Positions 17,101 to 26,865 are shown, counted from the stretch's first letter. The stretch: DNA of 64,000 nt from Coprococcus sp. (GCA_017624085.1 JAGANU010000001.1:1-64000), one strand, 5' to 3'. Notes: generated by a model from the letters alone, not told the origin. A program made the numbers and translations.

Positions 17101-18135
17101 ATGAAAACAATTAAAAACATTTGTCCAGGTTTACTTGTATGTCTTGCCATCTCCATTCCTTCTTGGCTTCTTGGAAAAAAATTTCCAGTCATAGGAGGAG
17201 CTGTTTTTGCCATACTTATGGGCATGATTATTGCACTGTTTTGGACACCTGATGACCGTATAAAAAAGGGGATAACCTTTACATCCAAGAAGATTCTTCA
17301 GGCCGCTGTTATTCTGCTTGGCTTCGGACTTAACTTAAGCGCAGTTCTACAGACCGGCAAGCAGTCTCTTCCAATAATTATATGCACTATTGCGACCTCT
17401 CTTATAATTGCTTTTATACTTCATAAGGTTCTGCATATTGACAGTAACATCAGCACACTAATAGGTGTTGGCTCCTCCATCTGCGGAGGCTCTGCAGTAG
17501 CTGCTACAGCTCCTGTTATTGATGCTGATGACGAGGAGGTTGCACAGGCAATCTCGGTTATATTCTTATTTAATGTTTTGGCAGCCTTAGTTTTCCCTAT
17601 ACTTGGCCGTGCAGTAGGCTTTGACACTACATCCGGGGAGGCCTTCGGTATATTTGCCGGAACTGCAGTGAATGATACCTCTTCTGTTACCGCCACAGCA
17701 TCAACATGGGACAGCATGTGGAATCTCGGCAGCCAGACACTTGACAAGGCGGTAACTGTAAAGCTCACAAGGACTCTTGCCATAATTCCAATAACAATTG
17801 TTCTTGCATTCATGAAGGCAGGCAAGAGGAAAGACGGTTCAGGAAGTAAAGCTGAGTCAATTAAAAAAGCATTCCCAACCTTTATTCTTTGGTTCGTCGC
17901 GGCATCGATCATTACAACAATATGTATTTCATCCGGTGTTTCAGCTTCCGTGTTCTCACCACTTAAGGAGCTTAGCAAATTCTTTATCATTATGGCCATG
18001 GCTGCCATAGGTCTTGGAAGCAACATCATTAAGCTTGTAAAGAGTGGTGGCAAGCCAATCCTTATGGGATTTTCATGCTGGGCTGGGATTACCCTAGTAA
18101 GCCTTGCACTTCAGCATGTACTGAATCTCTGGTAG
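17101..18135 (+). CDS. YeiH family putative sulfate/anion exporter
   Basis: Integral membrane protein of 344 residues, UPF0324/Cons_hypoth698 (PSE) family, with about ten hydrophobic helices. Diagnostic motifs include [25 protein letters not shown] and [17 protein letters not shown]. Family members are proposed exporters of sulfate or related anions, but transport is not firmly established. GAGG lies about 10 nt upstream of ATG. A strong terminator follows. Divergent LysR partner as in E. coli. Confidence 0.88.
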   Translation: MKTIKNICPGLLVCLAISIPSWLLGKKFPVIGGAVFAILMGMIIALFWTPDDRIKKGITFTSKKILQAAVILLGFGLNLSAVLQTGKQSLPIIICTIATSLIIAFILHKVLHIDSNISTLIGVGSSICGGSAVAATAPVIDADDEEVAQAISVIFLFNVLAALVFPILGRAVGFDTTSGEAFGIFAGTAVNDTSSVTATASTWDSMWNLGSQTLDKAVTVKLTRTLAIIPITIVLAFMKAGKRKDGSGSKAESIKKAFPTFILWFVAASIITTICISSGVSASVFSPLKELSKFFIIMAMAAIGLGSNIIKLVKSGGKPILMGFSCWAGITLVSLALQHVLNLW

Positions 18136-18156
18136 AAATAAGAAATTTATTACAGA

Positions 18157-18199
18157 AAAATCGCCATATCAGAATCCTCATTTCTGATATGGCGATTTT
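18157..18199. terminator. Intrinsic terminator after yeiH-like gene
   Basis: An 18-bp perfect stem (18157-18174 and 18182-18199) with a loop of about 7 nt and T-runs on both sides; located between convergent genes. Confidence 0.9.
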
Positions 18200-18247
18200 A
18201 CATATATCATATGTGTTATGATGAATAATTAAAGCTCCTCTTATATA

Positions 18248-21200
18248 CTATACATACACATCCGAAACACCCTTTTTCCTGCACATCTCAATATAAAGCT
18301 CCTTCTCAAGAGGCTTGCTGCACAGATAGCCCTGTATATTCCTTAAATCAAGGCTTTGAAGTACATTTGCCTGTGTAACATTCTCAACGCCCTCGGCAAT
18401 GCATACCATATTAAGCTCCCTGCTCATTCTGATAAGATTACTCATAACTGTTACCGTTACAGGGTTGGTGTCTATATCCTTAATCATGCTTCTGTCAAAC
18501 TTAACAATATCAAAGCCAAGAGATGCAAGAATGGATACATTTGAGTACTTAGTGCCAAAGTCATCCATGGCTATCTTGAAGCCTAATTCATGAATACGCT
18601 TAGCAACATCCTTAAGTCTCTCATGCTCCTGCTCGCTGACAGACTCTGTTATTTCTATCTCCACCAGAGAATGCGGAATATGATACTTATCTACTACAGC
18701 TGCAATCTTCTCTGCTATATCGTTCTCTATCAGAGATACTCTTGAAAAGTTACAGGATACCGGAAGGAAAGCTATCCCCTCCTTTGCCCATAAGCTTAGA
18801 TCCATGCAGACTGTTTCAAGCACAAATAAATCTACATACTTTATTGTATTACTCTTTTCAAGCCTGTCTATTACATCCGCAAGATCATCATTACCGGAAT
18901 ATCTCACAAGTGCCTCAGCCCCACATATTGTGCCATTTGGATAAACCATTTTAGGCTGGTAAAGAACGGAGAAATATCCTTCTGATAGCTCTTTTTTCAC
19001 CATCTCTGTCTTAATGGTACTCCACTTTCCGGAATGATGCTCATTGTTCTCGTACCACAGCTGTTTCTCAGAAAACAGAAGCTTTGAAGCATGATCCTCC
19101 ATCCTTCTTATGTCTATGCCGCTGTCGTTCCACACATAACCACAGCAGGCAGTGAACTCGCCAAGCAGCAGTTGCTCCCTAAGTCTGGCCGCATAGGCAT
19201 TGAACATAAGCTGCTCCATATCCTGACATATAACAATAAAATTGTCATGACCCATTCTGTATATCTGTTCTTCAGGAAATATCCTTTTTATTTTGTCGAT
19301 AATATCTATAATTACTCTGTCTGAAAAATCAGGGCCGAACATTTCTGCAATACCCCTTGTTTCATTGATATCAACAATTATAATACCAAGGCTATTAAAT
19401 TCCTTTCTGTTTCGAATAAGCTGGATGTAGCTGTTTCTGTTTAAGCATTTCGTCTGAACATCATGTGTGTACTCGTACTTCTCCTTTTCCTTAAGGCGAA
19501 GCTGGTATACATCATTTCCAACAAAGGTTGAGATACTTTTTATTAACCTCAAATCTCCATTATGTCTCTCCGGATTAAACACAAATATACGTCCAAGCAT
19601 CTGCTCATCCACAATAACAGGCACAGCATAAAGTGACCATATTCTGCATTCGGTAAGGATAGCTGCAAATTCTGTATTCTGAAAATGCAGAGAGTTTGAC
19701 CTGTTCAAGATCAGTACATGGCTATCACTTGTTTCCCTGTTTATTTCCTCAATAACAGATGTCTTTAAAAGCTTAAGAAGCTCGCTCTCCAGCGACTCTA
19801 CACCTGATGACTTCCAATAATAGAGCTCACCATCGTTTTCTTTATACTCAACAAAACACGCATTCTTTGAATTATAAAATGAGCCAAGCACCTCCATCAG
19901 ATGCTTATACTTTGTTGATGACTCCATATCTGATGTAATGATCTTTAATGAGCTTGCAAAGGCGTCCTCCATGCCATAGCTGCCGGCCAGTGCTGCCGTT
20001 ACCTTATCAGTATCAGAAACATCAACCGCAATCTCAAGTCTGCTTTTCTTGCCGTGCCAGTCTATTATCTTGTCCTTAAACACATAATAGCCACCGGCTT
20101 TTTCGTTATTATGGCTGCTTACAACATTCATTCCCGTAGTAAGTCTGCTGTTTGTACAGAATGGGCATGGCTCATCTCTATCCATAAATAACTGGTAACA
20201 TTTTTTTCCGATATATGAATCATCGCATTCAGCAATTCCCTGAGTACGCTTTGCCGCCCTGTTAAGATAATACAAATCGTAGGTATTTAAATCGGCAATG
20301 TAAACGACATCCTCCAGTTCATCAAAAACAAGGCCTTCATCATCGTTGTAGGAATATGTGGTTACATAACTGTCCTTGGCACCTGTAGCAAGCTCATCCA
20401 AGTATTCCTGATATCTGTTTTTACCATTTCTCTTCGCAACATAAAGCGCCTGGTCAGCTTCTCTATACACCCGGTCAAATGTAATATCAGCATCTATTTT
20501 ATGAATACTGATTCCAATTGACATTGTATGGGGAAGCTCACACTTGATTTCTGTCAGTCTGTACTTTATTGCATCCGCAATTTCATAGGCCTTCACTTTC
20601 TCCTCAAGAATCGGCACAAAAAGAGCAAATTCATCTCCACCAAGTCGTCCTGAAAAACCACCATAAGAACATGCAATATCCTCAAGATTCATGGCAACGT
20701 CACATAGAAGGTCGTCTCCTGCATAATGTCCAAATGCATCATTTATATGTTTGAAATTGTCTATATCCATTACATAGAATGCACAAAGCTCCCCGGGAAA
20801 TGAGGAAAGCATATCCGTTACCTTGTGCTGGAATGTGACATGATTGTATATTCCGGTTAAGGAATCTCTCTCAGCTCTAAGCAGAAGCTCCTGATTATGA
20901 AGCTTCTCCTCGTTAATTGAGTAATACTTTCCAAAAATCTTACATACCTTTCCCTCAGAGTTCTTAAGCGGAAGAAACAGCATTCTATACCATTCATATT
21001 TTCCTACTTCATCAAGGTCAAGTCTGACATCAAAGGTAACCTTATCATTATCCTCTGTGGCAGATTCATTGACAATCATACTTGTAAGAGTGTCGAACAG
21101 TGCTTTGCTGTCCTCCTGGTGAACAATCCTCTGGGTGTCCAGGTTAGCACCAAAATGCTCATATACCTTGTCGGCAACCATCTCCCCATCAATCATTACC

Positions 21201-21697
21201 TGACTTGTCAGGAGATCCTCCATTACATTGTATACAAAGACCGACTCTCCACTCTCCTGAAGAATAAGCCTGAGCATCTGTGTCTGAGCCTTGGAATCAA
21301 GCTGCTGAGCCATTCTCTCGGTCATATCGATAAAAACAGCACACAGCTCTATTACGCCTTTTTTTATTGACATTACTGAAAGACACACCTGAACCCAGAA
21401 ATATCCCCCGGTATTTACATCTGTAAACCTAATTGCTCTGGCGGTAGTTTTGTTTGTGGTTATTGTCTCGAGTATCTGCTTCTTCAAAACCGCTCTATCC
21501 TCTGGGATTGTAAGCATAACATAGTTATCGGAATAACCCTTCATCTGCTCTTCAGTGACGTTGAACATTTTGTAGAAGTTTCGACTCATATATTTTACTG
21601 CCGGCTTATCTCCCTTAAGCTCAAATATGCCCACTCCTCCTGACAGACTGTCAAGTGCTTTTTCAAGAAGAATGCTGTTGTCTATACTATCACCCAT
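18248..21697 (-). CDS. Multidomain PAS-GGDEF-GGDEF(degenerate)-EAL c-di-GMP protein
   Basis: Large soluble signalling protein of 1149 residues. Order: two PAS-like sensor domains (about 1-275); a GGDEF domain with intact RLGGDEFALF near 354 (diguanylate cyclase); a PAS-like domain containing CPFC near 510; a GAF-like region (about 590-730); a second GGDEF-like domain where the signature reads MGHDNF near 815 and is probably inactive; and a C-terminal EAL domain (about 900-1140). The EAL domain keeps EALVRY, CNFS, EITES, DDFGT, VKFDRS and EGVE, so phosphodiesterase activity is plausible; loop 6 reads DDFGTKYSN rather than the usual DDFGTGYSS. No membrane segments. The signal sensed is unknown. 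Confidence 0.88.
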   Translation of the reverse strand: MGDSIDNSILLEKALDSLSGGVGIFELKGDKPAVKYMSRNFYKMFNVTEEQMKGYSDNYVMLTIPEDRAVLKKQILETITTNKTTARAIRFTDVNTGGYFWVQVCLSVMSIKKGVIELCAVFIDMTERMAQQLDSKAQTQMLRLILQESGESVFVYNVMEDLLTSQVMIDGEMVADKVYEHFGANLDTQRIVHQEDSKALFDTLTSMIVNESATEDNDKVTFDVRLDLDEVGKYEWYRMLFLPLKNSEGKVCKIFGKYYSINEEKLHNQELLLRAERDSLTGIYNHVTFQHKVTDMLSSFPGELCAFYVMDIDNFKHINDAFGHYAGDDLLCDVAMNLEDIACSYGGFSGRLGGDEFALFVPILEEKVKAYEIADAIKYRLTEIKCELPHTMSIGISIHKIDADITFDRVYREADQALYVAKRNGKNRYQEYLDELATGAKDSYVTTYSYNDDEGLVFDELEDVVYIADLNTYDLYYLNRAAKRTQGIAECDDSYIGKKCYQLFMDRDEPCPFCTNSRLTTGMNVVSSHNNEKAGGYYVFKDKIIDWHGKKSRLEIAVDVSDTDKVTAALAGSYGMEDAFASSLKIITSDMESSTKYKHLMEVLGSFYNSKNACFVEYKENDGELYYWKSSGVESLESELLKLLKTSVIEEINRETSDSHVLILNRSNSLHFQNTEFAAILTECRIWSLYAVPVIVDEQMLGRIFVFNPERHNGDLRLIKSISTFVGNDVYQLRLKEKEKYEYTHDVQTKCLNRNSYIQLIRNRKEFNSLGIIIVDINETRGIAEMFGPDFSDRVIIDIIDKIKRIFPEEQIYRMGHDNFIVICQDMEQLMFNAYAARLREQLLLGEFTACCGYVWNDSGIDIRRMEDHASKLLFSEKQLWYENNEHHSGKWSTIKTEMVKKELSEGYFSVLYQPKMVYPNGTICGAEALVRYSGNDDLADVIDRLEKSNTIKYVDLFVLETVCMDLSLWAKEGIAFLPVSCNFSRVSLIENDIAEKIAAVVDKYHIPHSLVEIEITESVSEQEHERLKDVAKRIHELGFKIAMDDFGTKYSNVSILASLGFDIVKFDRSMIKDIDTNPVTVTVMSNLIRMSRELNMVCIAEGVENVTQANVLQSLDLRNIQGYLCSKPLEKELYIEMCRKKGVSDVYV

Positions 21698-21759
21698 AAT
21701 ATACCCCTTAAAGAACCTCTATATCCATACCCCTATGGATCTTTCATTACCTAAAACAA

Positions 21760-22674
21760 TTATTTCACACACCCAATAAGCTCTTTTATGTCACTAATTG
21801 AATTTCTTCTCATGTAATCCTCAATACCATCCATTATCTCCACCGTAGCATAAGGATTGTAAAAGTTTGCAGTTCCAACTGCCACTGCGGATGCTCCAGC
21901 CATAATCATTTCCAGGGCATCCTCTGTTGTTGCAACGCCTCCCATTCCAATAATCGGAAGCTTTATGGCATGAGAAACCTGATACACCATTCTCACCGCT
22001 ATTGGATGAATGGCAGGTCCGGATACACCTGCAGTCTTGTTTGCCACAGCAAATGTTCTTCTGTTAACATCTATTTTCATACCAGTCAATGTGTTTATAA
22101 GTGAAACAGCATCTGCTCCACCTGCCTCAGCTGCTCTGGCCATCTCTGTAATGTCTGTTACATTCGGGCTGAGCTTCATGATAACCGGCTGCTTTGCAAC
22201 TGCCTTAACAGCCTTTGTAATGTCAAACAACGCGTCCGGATTCTGACCAAATGCAATTCCGCCCTCCTTAACATTCGGACATGAAACATTGATCTCAAGA
22301 AGATCAACATCACAATCAGAAAGCTTCTCAACGCAGTCCACATAATCTTCCTTTGTCTTTCCACATACATTTACAATAATCTTCGTGTCATGCTGTCTTA
22401 GGAATGGAATGTCTCTGCTCTTAAATGTATCTATCCCCGGATTCTGAAGTCCAATAGCATTCATCATACCGCCAGAAATCTCAGCAATACGTGGTGTAGG
22501 GTTACCCGGCCATGGAATATTTGCCACGCCCTTTGTTGTAACTGCTCCAAGTCTGCTTAAGTCAACAAACTCACTGTATTCCATCCCTGATCCGAAGGTT
22601 CCTGATGCAACAGTTATTGGATTCTTAAGTGTTACCCCAGCAATATCTACTGCTGTACAAATATCCTGTGCCAT
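21760..22674 (-). CDS. pyrD: Dihydroorotate dehydrogenase B (NAD+), catalytic subunit
   Basis: FMN TIM-barrel enzyme of 304 residues oxidising dihydroorotate to orotate. The class 1 catalytic Cys is in LLEINVSCPN (about residue 129), with substrate-binding NAIGLQNPG and FMN-phosphate site IGMGGVATTEDALE. Pairing with pyrK identifies it as the 1B type, which passes electrons through PyrK to NAD+. Its ATG overlaps the stop codon of pyrK (TAATG), indicating coupled translation. Operon pyrF-pyrK-pyrD. Confidence 0.96.
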   Translation of the reverse strand: MAQDICTAVDIAGVTLKNPITVASGTFGSGMEYSEFVDLSRLGAVTTKGVANIPWPGNPTPRIAEISGGMMNAIGLQNPGIDTFKSRDIPFLRQHDTKIIVNVCGKTKEDYVDCVEKLSDCDVDLLEINVSCPNVKEGGIAFGQNPDALFDITKAVKAVAKQPVIMKLSPNVTDITEMARAAEAGGADAVSLINTLTGMKIDVNRRTFAVANKTAGVSGPAIHPIAVRMVYQVSHAIKLPIIGMGGVATTEDALEMIMAGASAVAVGTANFYNPYATVEIMDGIEDYMRRNSISDIKELIGCVK

Positions 22675-23438
22675 TACAGCTCCACCTCCTCTGCATTAAA
22701 TACAGGACCATCCTTACATATTCTCCTGTTGTGAACCTGTGAATGCTCATCCACTTCTTTTGTCTTACATACGCAGGCAAGACAGGCTCCAACACCGCAA
22801 GCCATCTTCTCCTCCATTGATATCTGACACTCTATGCCATGCTCCATGGCGTAGGACTTAATTCCTCTGAGCATAGGTGTTGGTCCACAGGCATATATAA
22901 CTGCTCCGTCAACACCATACTCCTTTATTGCATCAATTACATTTCCCTTTACACCGTGACATCCGTCCTCTGAGGACATGTACACAGTGCCATACTGTTC
23001 AAATTCCTCGTTAAGAAATATTTCATCTCTATAACCAAGAACTACAGACTTCTCACAATCAAGCTCCTTGGCAAGCTGAAGCATAGGCGGAATTCCAATA
23101 CCTCCGCCAATTAAAATGGCCTTCTTGTCCTTCTTCATAAATCCGTTTCCAAGAGGTCCGAGTATATCAACCTTATCTCCGGCTGTAAGCTGTGAAAACT
23201 GTGTAGTGCCAAAGCCTACGGTTCTATAAACAAGCCTTAGATATCCGGCCTGCCTGTCAATCTCGCAAAGGCTGATAGGTCTTGGAAGAAGCTTACCTGT
23301 ATCATGTGTATAAACTGATACGAACTGTCCTGCCACAGCCTGGTCTGCTATCTGAGGAGCTTTCAGAACAAGGCTGTATATATCTGTGGCAATGCACTTT
23401 TGGCTGATTACCTCAGCGGTCATCTTAAGTTTGCCCAT
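22674..23438 (-). CDS. pyrK: Dihydroorotate dehydrogenase B, electron-transfer subunit
   Basis: FAD and 2Fe-2S subunit of 254 residues linking PyrD to NAD+. The FAD motif RPISLCEIDRQ and the NAD-binding IGGGIGIPPMLQLAKEL are present. The 2Fe-2S cluster ligands lie near residues 214-241 (CGVGACLACVCK and the later Cys in RRICKDGPVF). GGAGG precedes the ATG by about 8 nt. Confidence 0.95.
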   Translation of the reverse strand: MGKLKMTAEVISQKCIATDIYSLVLKAPQIADQAVAGQFVSVYTHDTGKLLPRPISLCEIDRQAGYLRLVYRTVGFGTTQFSQLTAGDKVDILGPLGNGFMKKDKKAILIGGGIGIPPMLQLAKELDCEKSVVLGYRDEIFLNEEFEQYGTVYMSSEDGCHGVKGNVIDAIKEYGVDGAVIYACGPTPMLRGIKSYAMEHGIECQISMEEKMACGVGACLACVCKTKEVDEHSQVHNRRICKDGPVFNAEEVEL

Positions 23439-23456
23439 TTATTGTTCCTCCATGTT

Positions 23457-24386
23457 TTACTGTGCATCTATTGCACCATTTATATCATCAATCATATCAA
23501 CAACTGCCTGCCTTGACGCATCTGCAAAGCACTCAGCACCAAATCTTTCGTACTTGTCCTGCTTGTAGGCAGCTATAATTCCTCTTGAAGAATTAACTAT
23601 GGCACCAAGTCTGTCCTCATTGAAGTAATGCACAAGATCAGCTGCCTTACCACCCTGTGCGCCGTAGCCCGGAACAAGAATGAATGATTTAGGCATAATC
23701 TTTCTTAGAACCTTACCCATCTCAGGATATGTAGCACCTACAACTGCGCCAACTGCTGAATAACCGGACTTACCTATAACCTCGCTTCCCCACTTATCAA
23801 CCATCTCACCAACAATCTCATAAAGTGGACGACCATCTACAACTCTGTCCTGAAACTCTCCTGATGAAGGATTGGAGGTCTTAACAAGAACAAATATACC
23901 CTTATTTTCCTCCTTGCATACATCAACGAATGGCTTGATACCATCTGTTCCAAGGTAAGGATTAACTGTTATAAAATCCTCATCAAATCCGGCAAATGTA
24001 TTGCTGCCTACCTTAACTTTGCCAATATGTCCAACTGCGTAAGCTGTTGATGTTGAACCAATATCGCCTCTCTTTATATCGCCAATCACTACAAGGCCCT
24101 TTTCCTTACAATAATCAACTGTCTTCTTGAAGGCCTTAAGTCCCTCAATACCAAACTGCTCATACATAGCAATCTGTGGCTTAACAGCCGGAATAAGATC
24201 ATATGTAGCATCTACTATCGCCTTATTAAACTGCCAGATAGCCTCAGCTGCACCTGAAAGTGTCTCTCCATACTGTTCAAACGCTTCTTTCTGAATGTGC
24301 TCCGGTACGTAAGAAAGCATAGGATCAAGGCCTACAACTATAGGTGCATTTGTCTTCTTAATGTTTGTTACTAACTTGTCTATCAT
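23457..24386 (-). CDS. pyrF: Orotidine 5'-phosphate decarboxylase (type 2)
   Basis: Final enzyme of UMP synthesis, 309 residues, the longer type 2 subfamily. The catalytic charged network is seen in VVIGDIKRGDIGST, and phosphate binding in LVPGYGAQGG. Start defined by AAGGAG 9 nt upstream. First gene of pyrF-pyrK-pyrD. No PyrR-type attenuator was recognised upstream. Confidence 0.95.
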   Translation of the reverse strand: MIDKLVTNIKKTNAPIVVGLDPMLSYVPEHIQKEAFEQYGETLSGAAEAIWQFNKAIVDATYDLIPAVKPQIAMYEQFGIEGLKAFKKTVDYCKEKGLVVIGDIKRGDIGSTSTAYAVGHIGKVKVGSNTFAGFDEDFITVNPYLGTDGIKPFVDVCKEENKGIFVLVKTSNPSSGEFQDRVVDGRPLYEIVGEMVDKWGSEVIGKSGYSAVGAVVGATYPEMGKVLRKIMPKSFILVPGYGAQGGKAADLVHYFNEDRLGAIVNSSRGIIAAYKQDKYERFGAECFADASRQAVVDMIDDINGAIDAQ

Positions 24387-24483
24387 GGTAATTTCTCCTT
24401 ATAATTTATTCATATGCTATTTTGTCTAGCATGTTTTTGCATTATATGTTGCACTCTTTGCAGCTACTATCACAGAAAAAGCA

Positions 24484-25227
24484 CTATAATCTATAACTTC
24501 CAAGAATATTACATCCATCTGTTTCACATTCAAGCTGAAAAATTAGCGACTTAATTTCCTTCTGCTTCATATTGCAGCAAAGCTCTGCGAAAATACTGTA
24601 AACACCGTTTTCATTTACCGTAATAATATCCGATATATCAACTCCACAATCAGAAATCATGGTAAGCACAATTCCAAGCCTTCTGCTATCTGCACCACAC
24701 AGTATCCTAATATATAATCTGTTATGACTATCAAGAACAGTAAGTCTATCTGTACACGAAACAGCCTTAATATTTCTTCCTTCGAATGAAAGCTTCTCCA
24801 TATAATATACATATTTATTATGTGACAGCAGATACTTAATAAGCTCACTGTTTAACTCGTACTTTCCCTTGCTTATAATAACCCCCTGGGTAAAATCATT
24901 AAGTACATTTGCCGTATTATCAGGCTGAGTTTCGCAGTAATCTATGTCGAAGCAGTCTCTAAGCTCCAACATTCTGCCATACTGGTATTTCCTGCTAATG
25001 TCCATAATTCGCTTAATAATTGCCGTATACTCCTGCTTTATACCGGAATCAACATCTTCCGTAAGCTTATTTATAAGCTCCAGCTCTCTTTCAGGCTTAT
25101 ATATGGCATCACCATTTTTTGCCTTTACCAAAACTACCTGTTCAGACAACGCCATACGCTGTTTAAGCAGTTCCTTTATTTCACGATCAACTCTGTCAAT
25201 ATTTACCCTTACCTCTGAAAGTGTCAT
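24484..25227 (-). CDS. Chorismate mutase (AroQ)-ACT domain protein
   Basis: A 247-residue protein with an N-terminal chorismate mutase type II helical domain (residues about 1-90) matching the E. coli P-protein layout: NIDRVDREIKELLKQR, the Lys in VVLVKAKNG, and RELELINKL. The C-terminal third (about 170-247) looks like an ACT regulatory domain (GADSRRLGIVLTMISDCGVDISDI, then YSIFAEL). No prephenate dehydratase domain lies between; the middle segment is about 80 residues without a recognised motif. Likely converts chorismate to prephenate with amino-acid feedback. ATG 25227 has GGAGG 7 nt upstream. Between pyrF and a VanZ-like gene. Confidence 0.72.
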   Translation of the reverse strand: MTLSEVRVNIDRVDREIKELLKQRMALSEQVVLVKAKNGDAIYKPERELELINKLTEDVDSGIKQEYTAIIKRIMDISRKYQYGRMLELRDCFDIDYCETQPDNTANVLNDFTQGVIISKGKYELNSELIKYLLSHNKYVYYMEKLSFEGRNIKAVSCTDRLTVLDSHNRLYIRILCGADSRRLGIVLTMISDCGVDISDIITVNENGVYSIFAELCCNMKQKEIKSLIFQLECETDGCNILGSYRL

Positions 25228-25367
25228 ACCTGTCCTCCGAAGAGCCTGCCAGCTCATATTTATAGTCTCTATTAATATATCATTCAGACAGTTCTATTGC
25301 AAGGCTATGGCACTATTTCCCCGCTTTTCTCACAAGTAAGATTCAGTACATTTAATACTGCTTCTAA

Positions 25368-25955
25368 TCAAAATTTCCATACTAATAAAAATACGCAAAG
25401 CCACACACAGACTAAAGCTATGGTAACCCACGTTATTATTCTGCCTCTTGTTTCTCTGTTTCCAATCATAAATAACAGCACTAATACAGCACCGGCTATA
25501 TCTATAATAACATCGCTGCCTTTTCCTGCTCTGTCAGCAACAAAAAGCTGATGTAGCTCATCACTGCATGCATACGCAAATGTAATCACTAAGGACCACA
25601 CATAAGCATATACATCGGTTGTTTTGCCGGCTATCTTCTTTACTGCCAAATATAAAAGTGCAAACAATATTCCGTACTCAGCCATATGTGCACCTTTTCT
25701 AACCATCACCTCAACAACAGCAGTCATATTATCAACAACAGGTACCGGATCTCTTCTAATTTGCTGAACAAGTCCAACAATAAAATCAGTTATGGGGTTG
25801 CTGATGGCCGATGAGTCATTTCCGGTTCTTGATGACATATAAAAGATTACCATCATCCATAAGGCTGCTGGAATCGCATAAAGCCACTCTTTTCCACTGT
25901 TGTTTACACTTTGTCTATTCCTCTTAGTCTGACCTTTCTTTTTTGTCTGGGACAT
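25368..25955 (-). CDS. VanZ-like family membrane protein
   Basis: Membrane protein of 195 residues with about four hydrophobic segments and the VanZ signatures FYMSSRTG, VRKGAHMAEYGILFALL and SDELHQLFVADRAGKGSDVIID. Family function is poorly defined; VanZ itself confers low-level teicoplanin resistance. The N-terminal 20 residues are Lys/Arg/Gln-rich. ATG 25955 follows AAAGGAG by 10 nt; the longer frame has none. Confidence 0.85.
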   Translation of the reverse strand: MSQTKKKGQTKRNRQSVNNSGKEWLYAIPAALWMMVIFYMSSRTGNDSSAISNPITDFIVGLVQQIRRDPVPVVDNMTAVVEVMVRKGAHMAEYGILFALLYLAVKKIAGKTTDVYAYVWSLVITFAYACSDELHQLFVADRAGKGSDVIIDIAGAVLVLLFMIGNRETRGRIITWVTIALVCVWLCVFLLVWKF

Positions 25956-26078
25956 ATGTATAAAACTCCTTTGTATCACTGCCTCCTTGCTGAATTGGCT
26001 CACAGCCAGCCTTCGCAAAAAGAGAGAACAGATTTCTCCATTCTCTCCGTAAATGACTTTATATTATTTGTATTCTTA

Positions 26079-26666
26079 TTAACCAAAGTATCTCTCAAGA
26101 AGTCCCTTAAGAGCCTTGCCGTGTCTAGCCTCATCTCTTGCCATCTCGTGTACTGTGTCATGGATTGCATCAAGGTTATTCATCTTTGCACACTTTGCAA
26201 GGTCAAACTTACCTGCTGTAGCACCAAACTCACAGTCTACTCTCCAAGCAAGATTCTCCTTTGTTGAAGCCTTCATGTTAGGCTCAAGGTCTGATCCCAG
26301 AAGCTCCGCAAACTTAGCAGCATGCTCTGCCTCCTCATAAGCAGCCTTCTCCCAGTAGAGACCAATCTCCGGATATCCCTCGCGATGAGCTATACGAGCC
26401 ATGCAAAGGTACATACCAACCTCTGAGCACTCGCCCTCAAAGTTAGCCTTGAGCTGCTCAAAAATATACTTCTTGTCCTCATCACTGATGTCAGGATTAT
26501 TCTTAACTGTCTTATCATATACACCAAACTCATGCTCTGCAGCAAGTGTAAGCTCACCCTCTACCTTCTTGAACTTATCTGCGCCAACGTGACATACAGG
26601 GCACTCTGCAGGAGCTGCATCTCCTTCATAAACATAACCACAAACTGAACATACAAACTTTGCCAT
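26079..26666 (-). CDS. Rubrerythrin with N-terminal rubredoxin domain (reverse rubrerythrin)
   Basis: Non-haem iron peroxidase/oxygen-detoxifying protein of 195 residues. The rubredoxin domain is N-terminal (Cys6, Cys9, Cys22, Cys25), the inverted order relative to classical rubrerythrin, and is followed by a four-helix ferritin-like diiron domain (EGECSEVGMYLCMARIAHREG, AAYEEAEHAAKF, HEMARDEARHGKAL). Reverse rubrerythrins in Clostridium reduce H2O2 and O2 with NADH via rubredoxin partners and are PerR-repressed. AAGGAG lies about 9 nt upstream of ATG. Upstream DNA carries a Fur/PerR-like palindrome and a strong promoter. Confidence 0.93.
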   Translation of the reverse strand: MAKFVCSVCGYVYEGDAAPAECPVCHVGADKFKKVEGELTLAAEHEFGVYDKTVKNNPDISDEDKKYIFEQLKANFEGECSEVGMYLCMARIAHREGYPEIGLYWEKAAYEEAEHAAKFAELLGSDLEPNMKASTKENLAWRVDCEFGATAGKFDLAKCAKMNNLDAIHDTVHEMARDEARHGKALKGLLERYFG

Positions 26667-26730
26667 AGCTTCAATTCTCCTTTTCTTTGTTTTTTTGCTA
26701 TAATAATATTCCTACAGCTATAAAATATAG

Positions 26731-26758
26731 TGTATTAGATATCTGATACATTTGTATC
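26731..26758. promoter_or_regulatory. Overlapping palindromes in rubrerythrin leader
   Basis: TGTATTAGATATCTGATACA (26731-26750) is a near-perfect 20-bp palindrome and overlaps GATACA-TT-TGTATC (26745-26758). The central arm can pair with either side, so the two structures exclude each other. It lies in the untranslated leader between promoter and start. Confidence 0.5.
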
Positions 26759-26769
26759 GACTAACATAT

Positions 26770-26797
26770 ATTATATATACTTATGCGAAAAAGTCAA
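26770..26797 (-). promoter_or_regulatory. Sigma-A promoter for rubrerythrin
   Basis: On the minus strand TTGACT (26792-26797), 16-nt spacer, TATAAT (26770-26775). Leader of about 95 nt. Confidence 0.75.
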
Positions 26798-26808
26798 CCC
26801 TTATTAAG

Positions 26809-26821
26809 AATGATTCTCATT
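26809..26821. promoter_or_regulatory. Fur/PerR-like box
   Basis: AATGA-TTC-TCATT, a 13-bp palindrome resembling half of a Fur-family operator, ends 11 nt upstream of the rubrerythrin -35 box. Which Fur-family regulator binds, if any, is inference. Confidence 0.45.
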
Positions 26822-26865
26822 AAGTTTACATTATATTGAGATAAATTTCTAAATACACTTTAAAT

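Noticed and set aside
17421..18053. Minus-strand open frame of 210 codons
   Set aside because: Antisense shadow of the YeiH-like gene with no ribosome site and no recognised family.
24387..24483. Possible PyrR attenuator before pyrF
   Set aside because: No anti-antiterminator consensus or terminator hairpin was found in this short leader.
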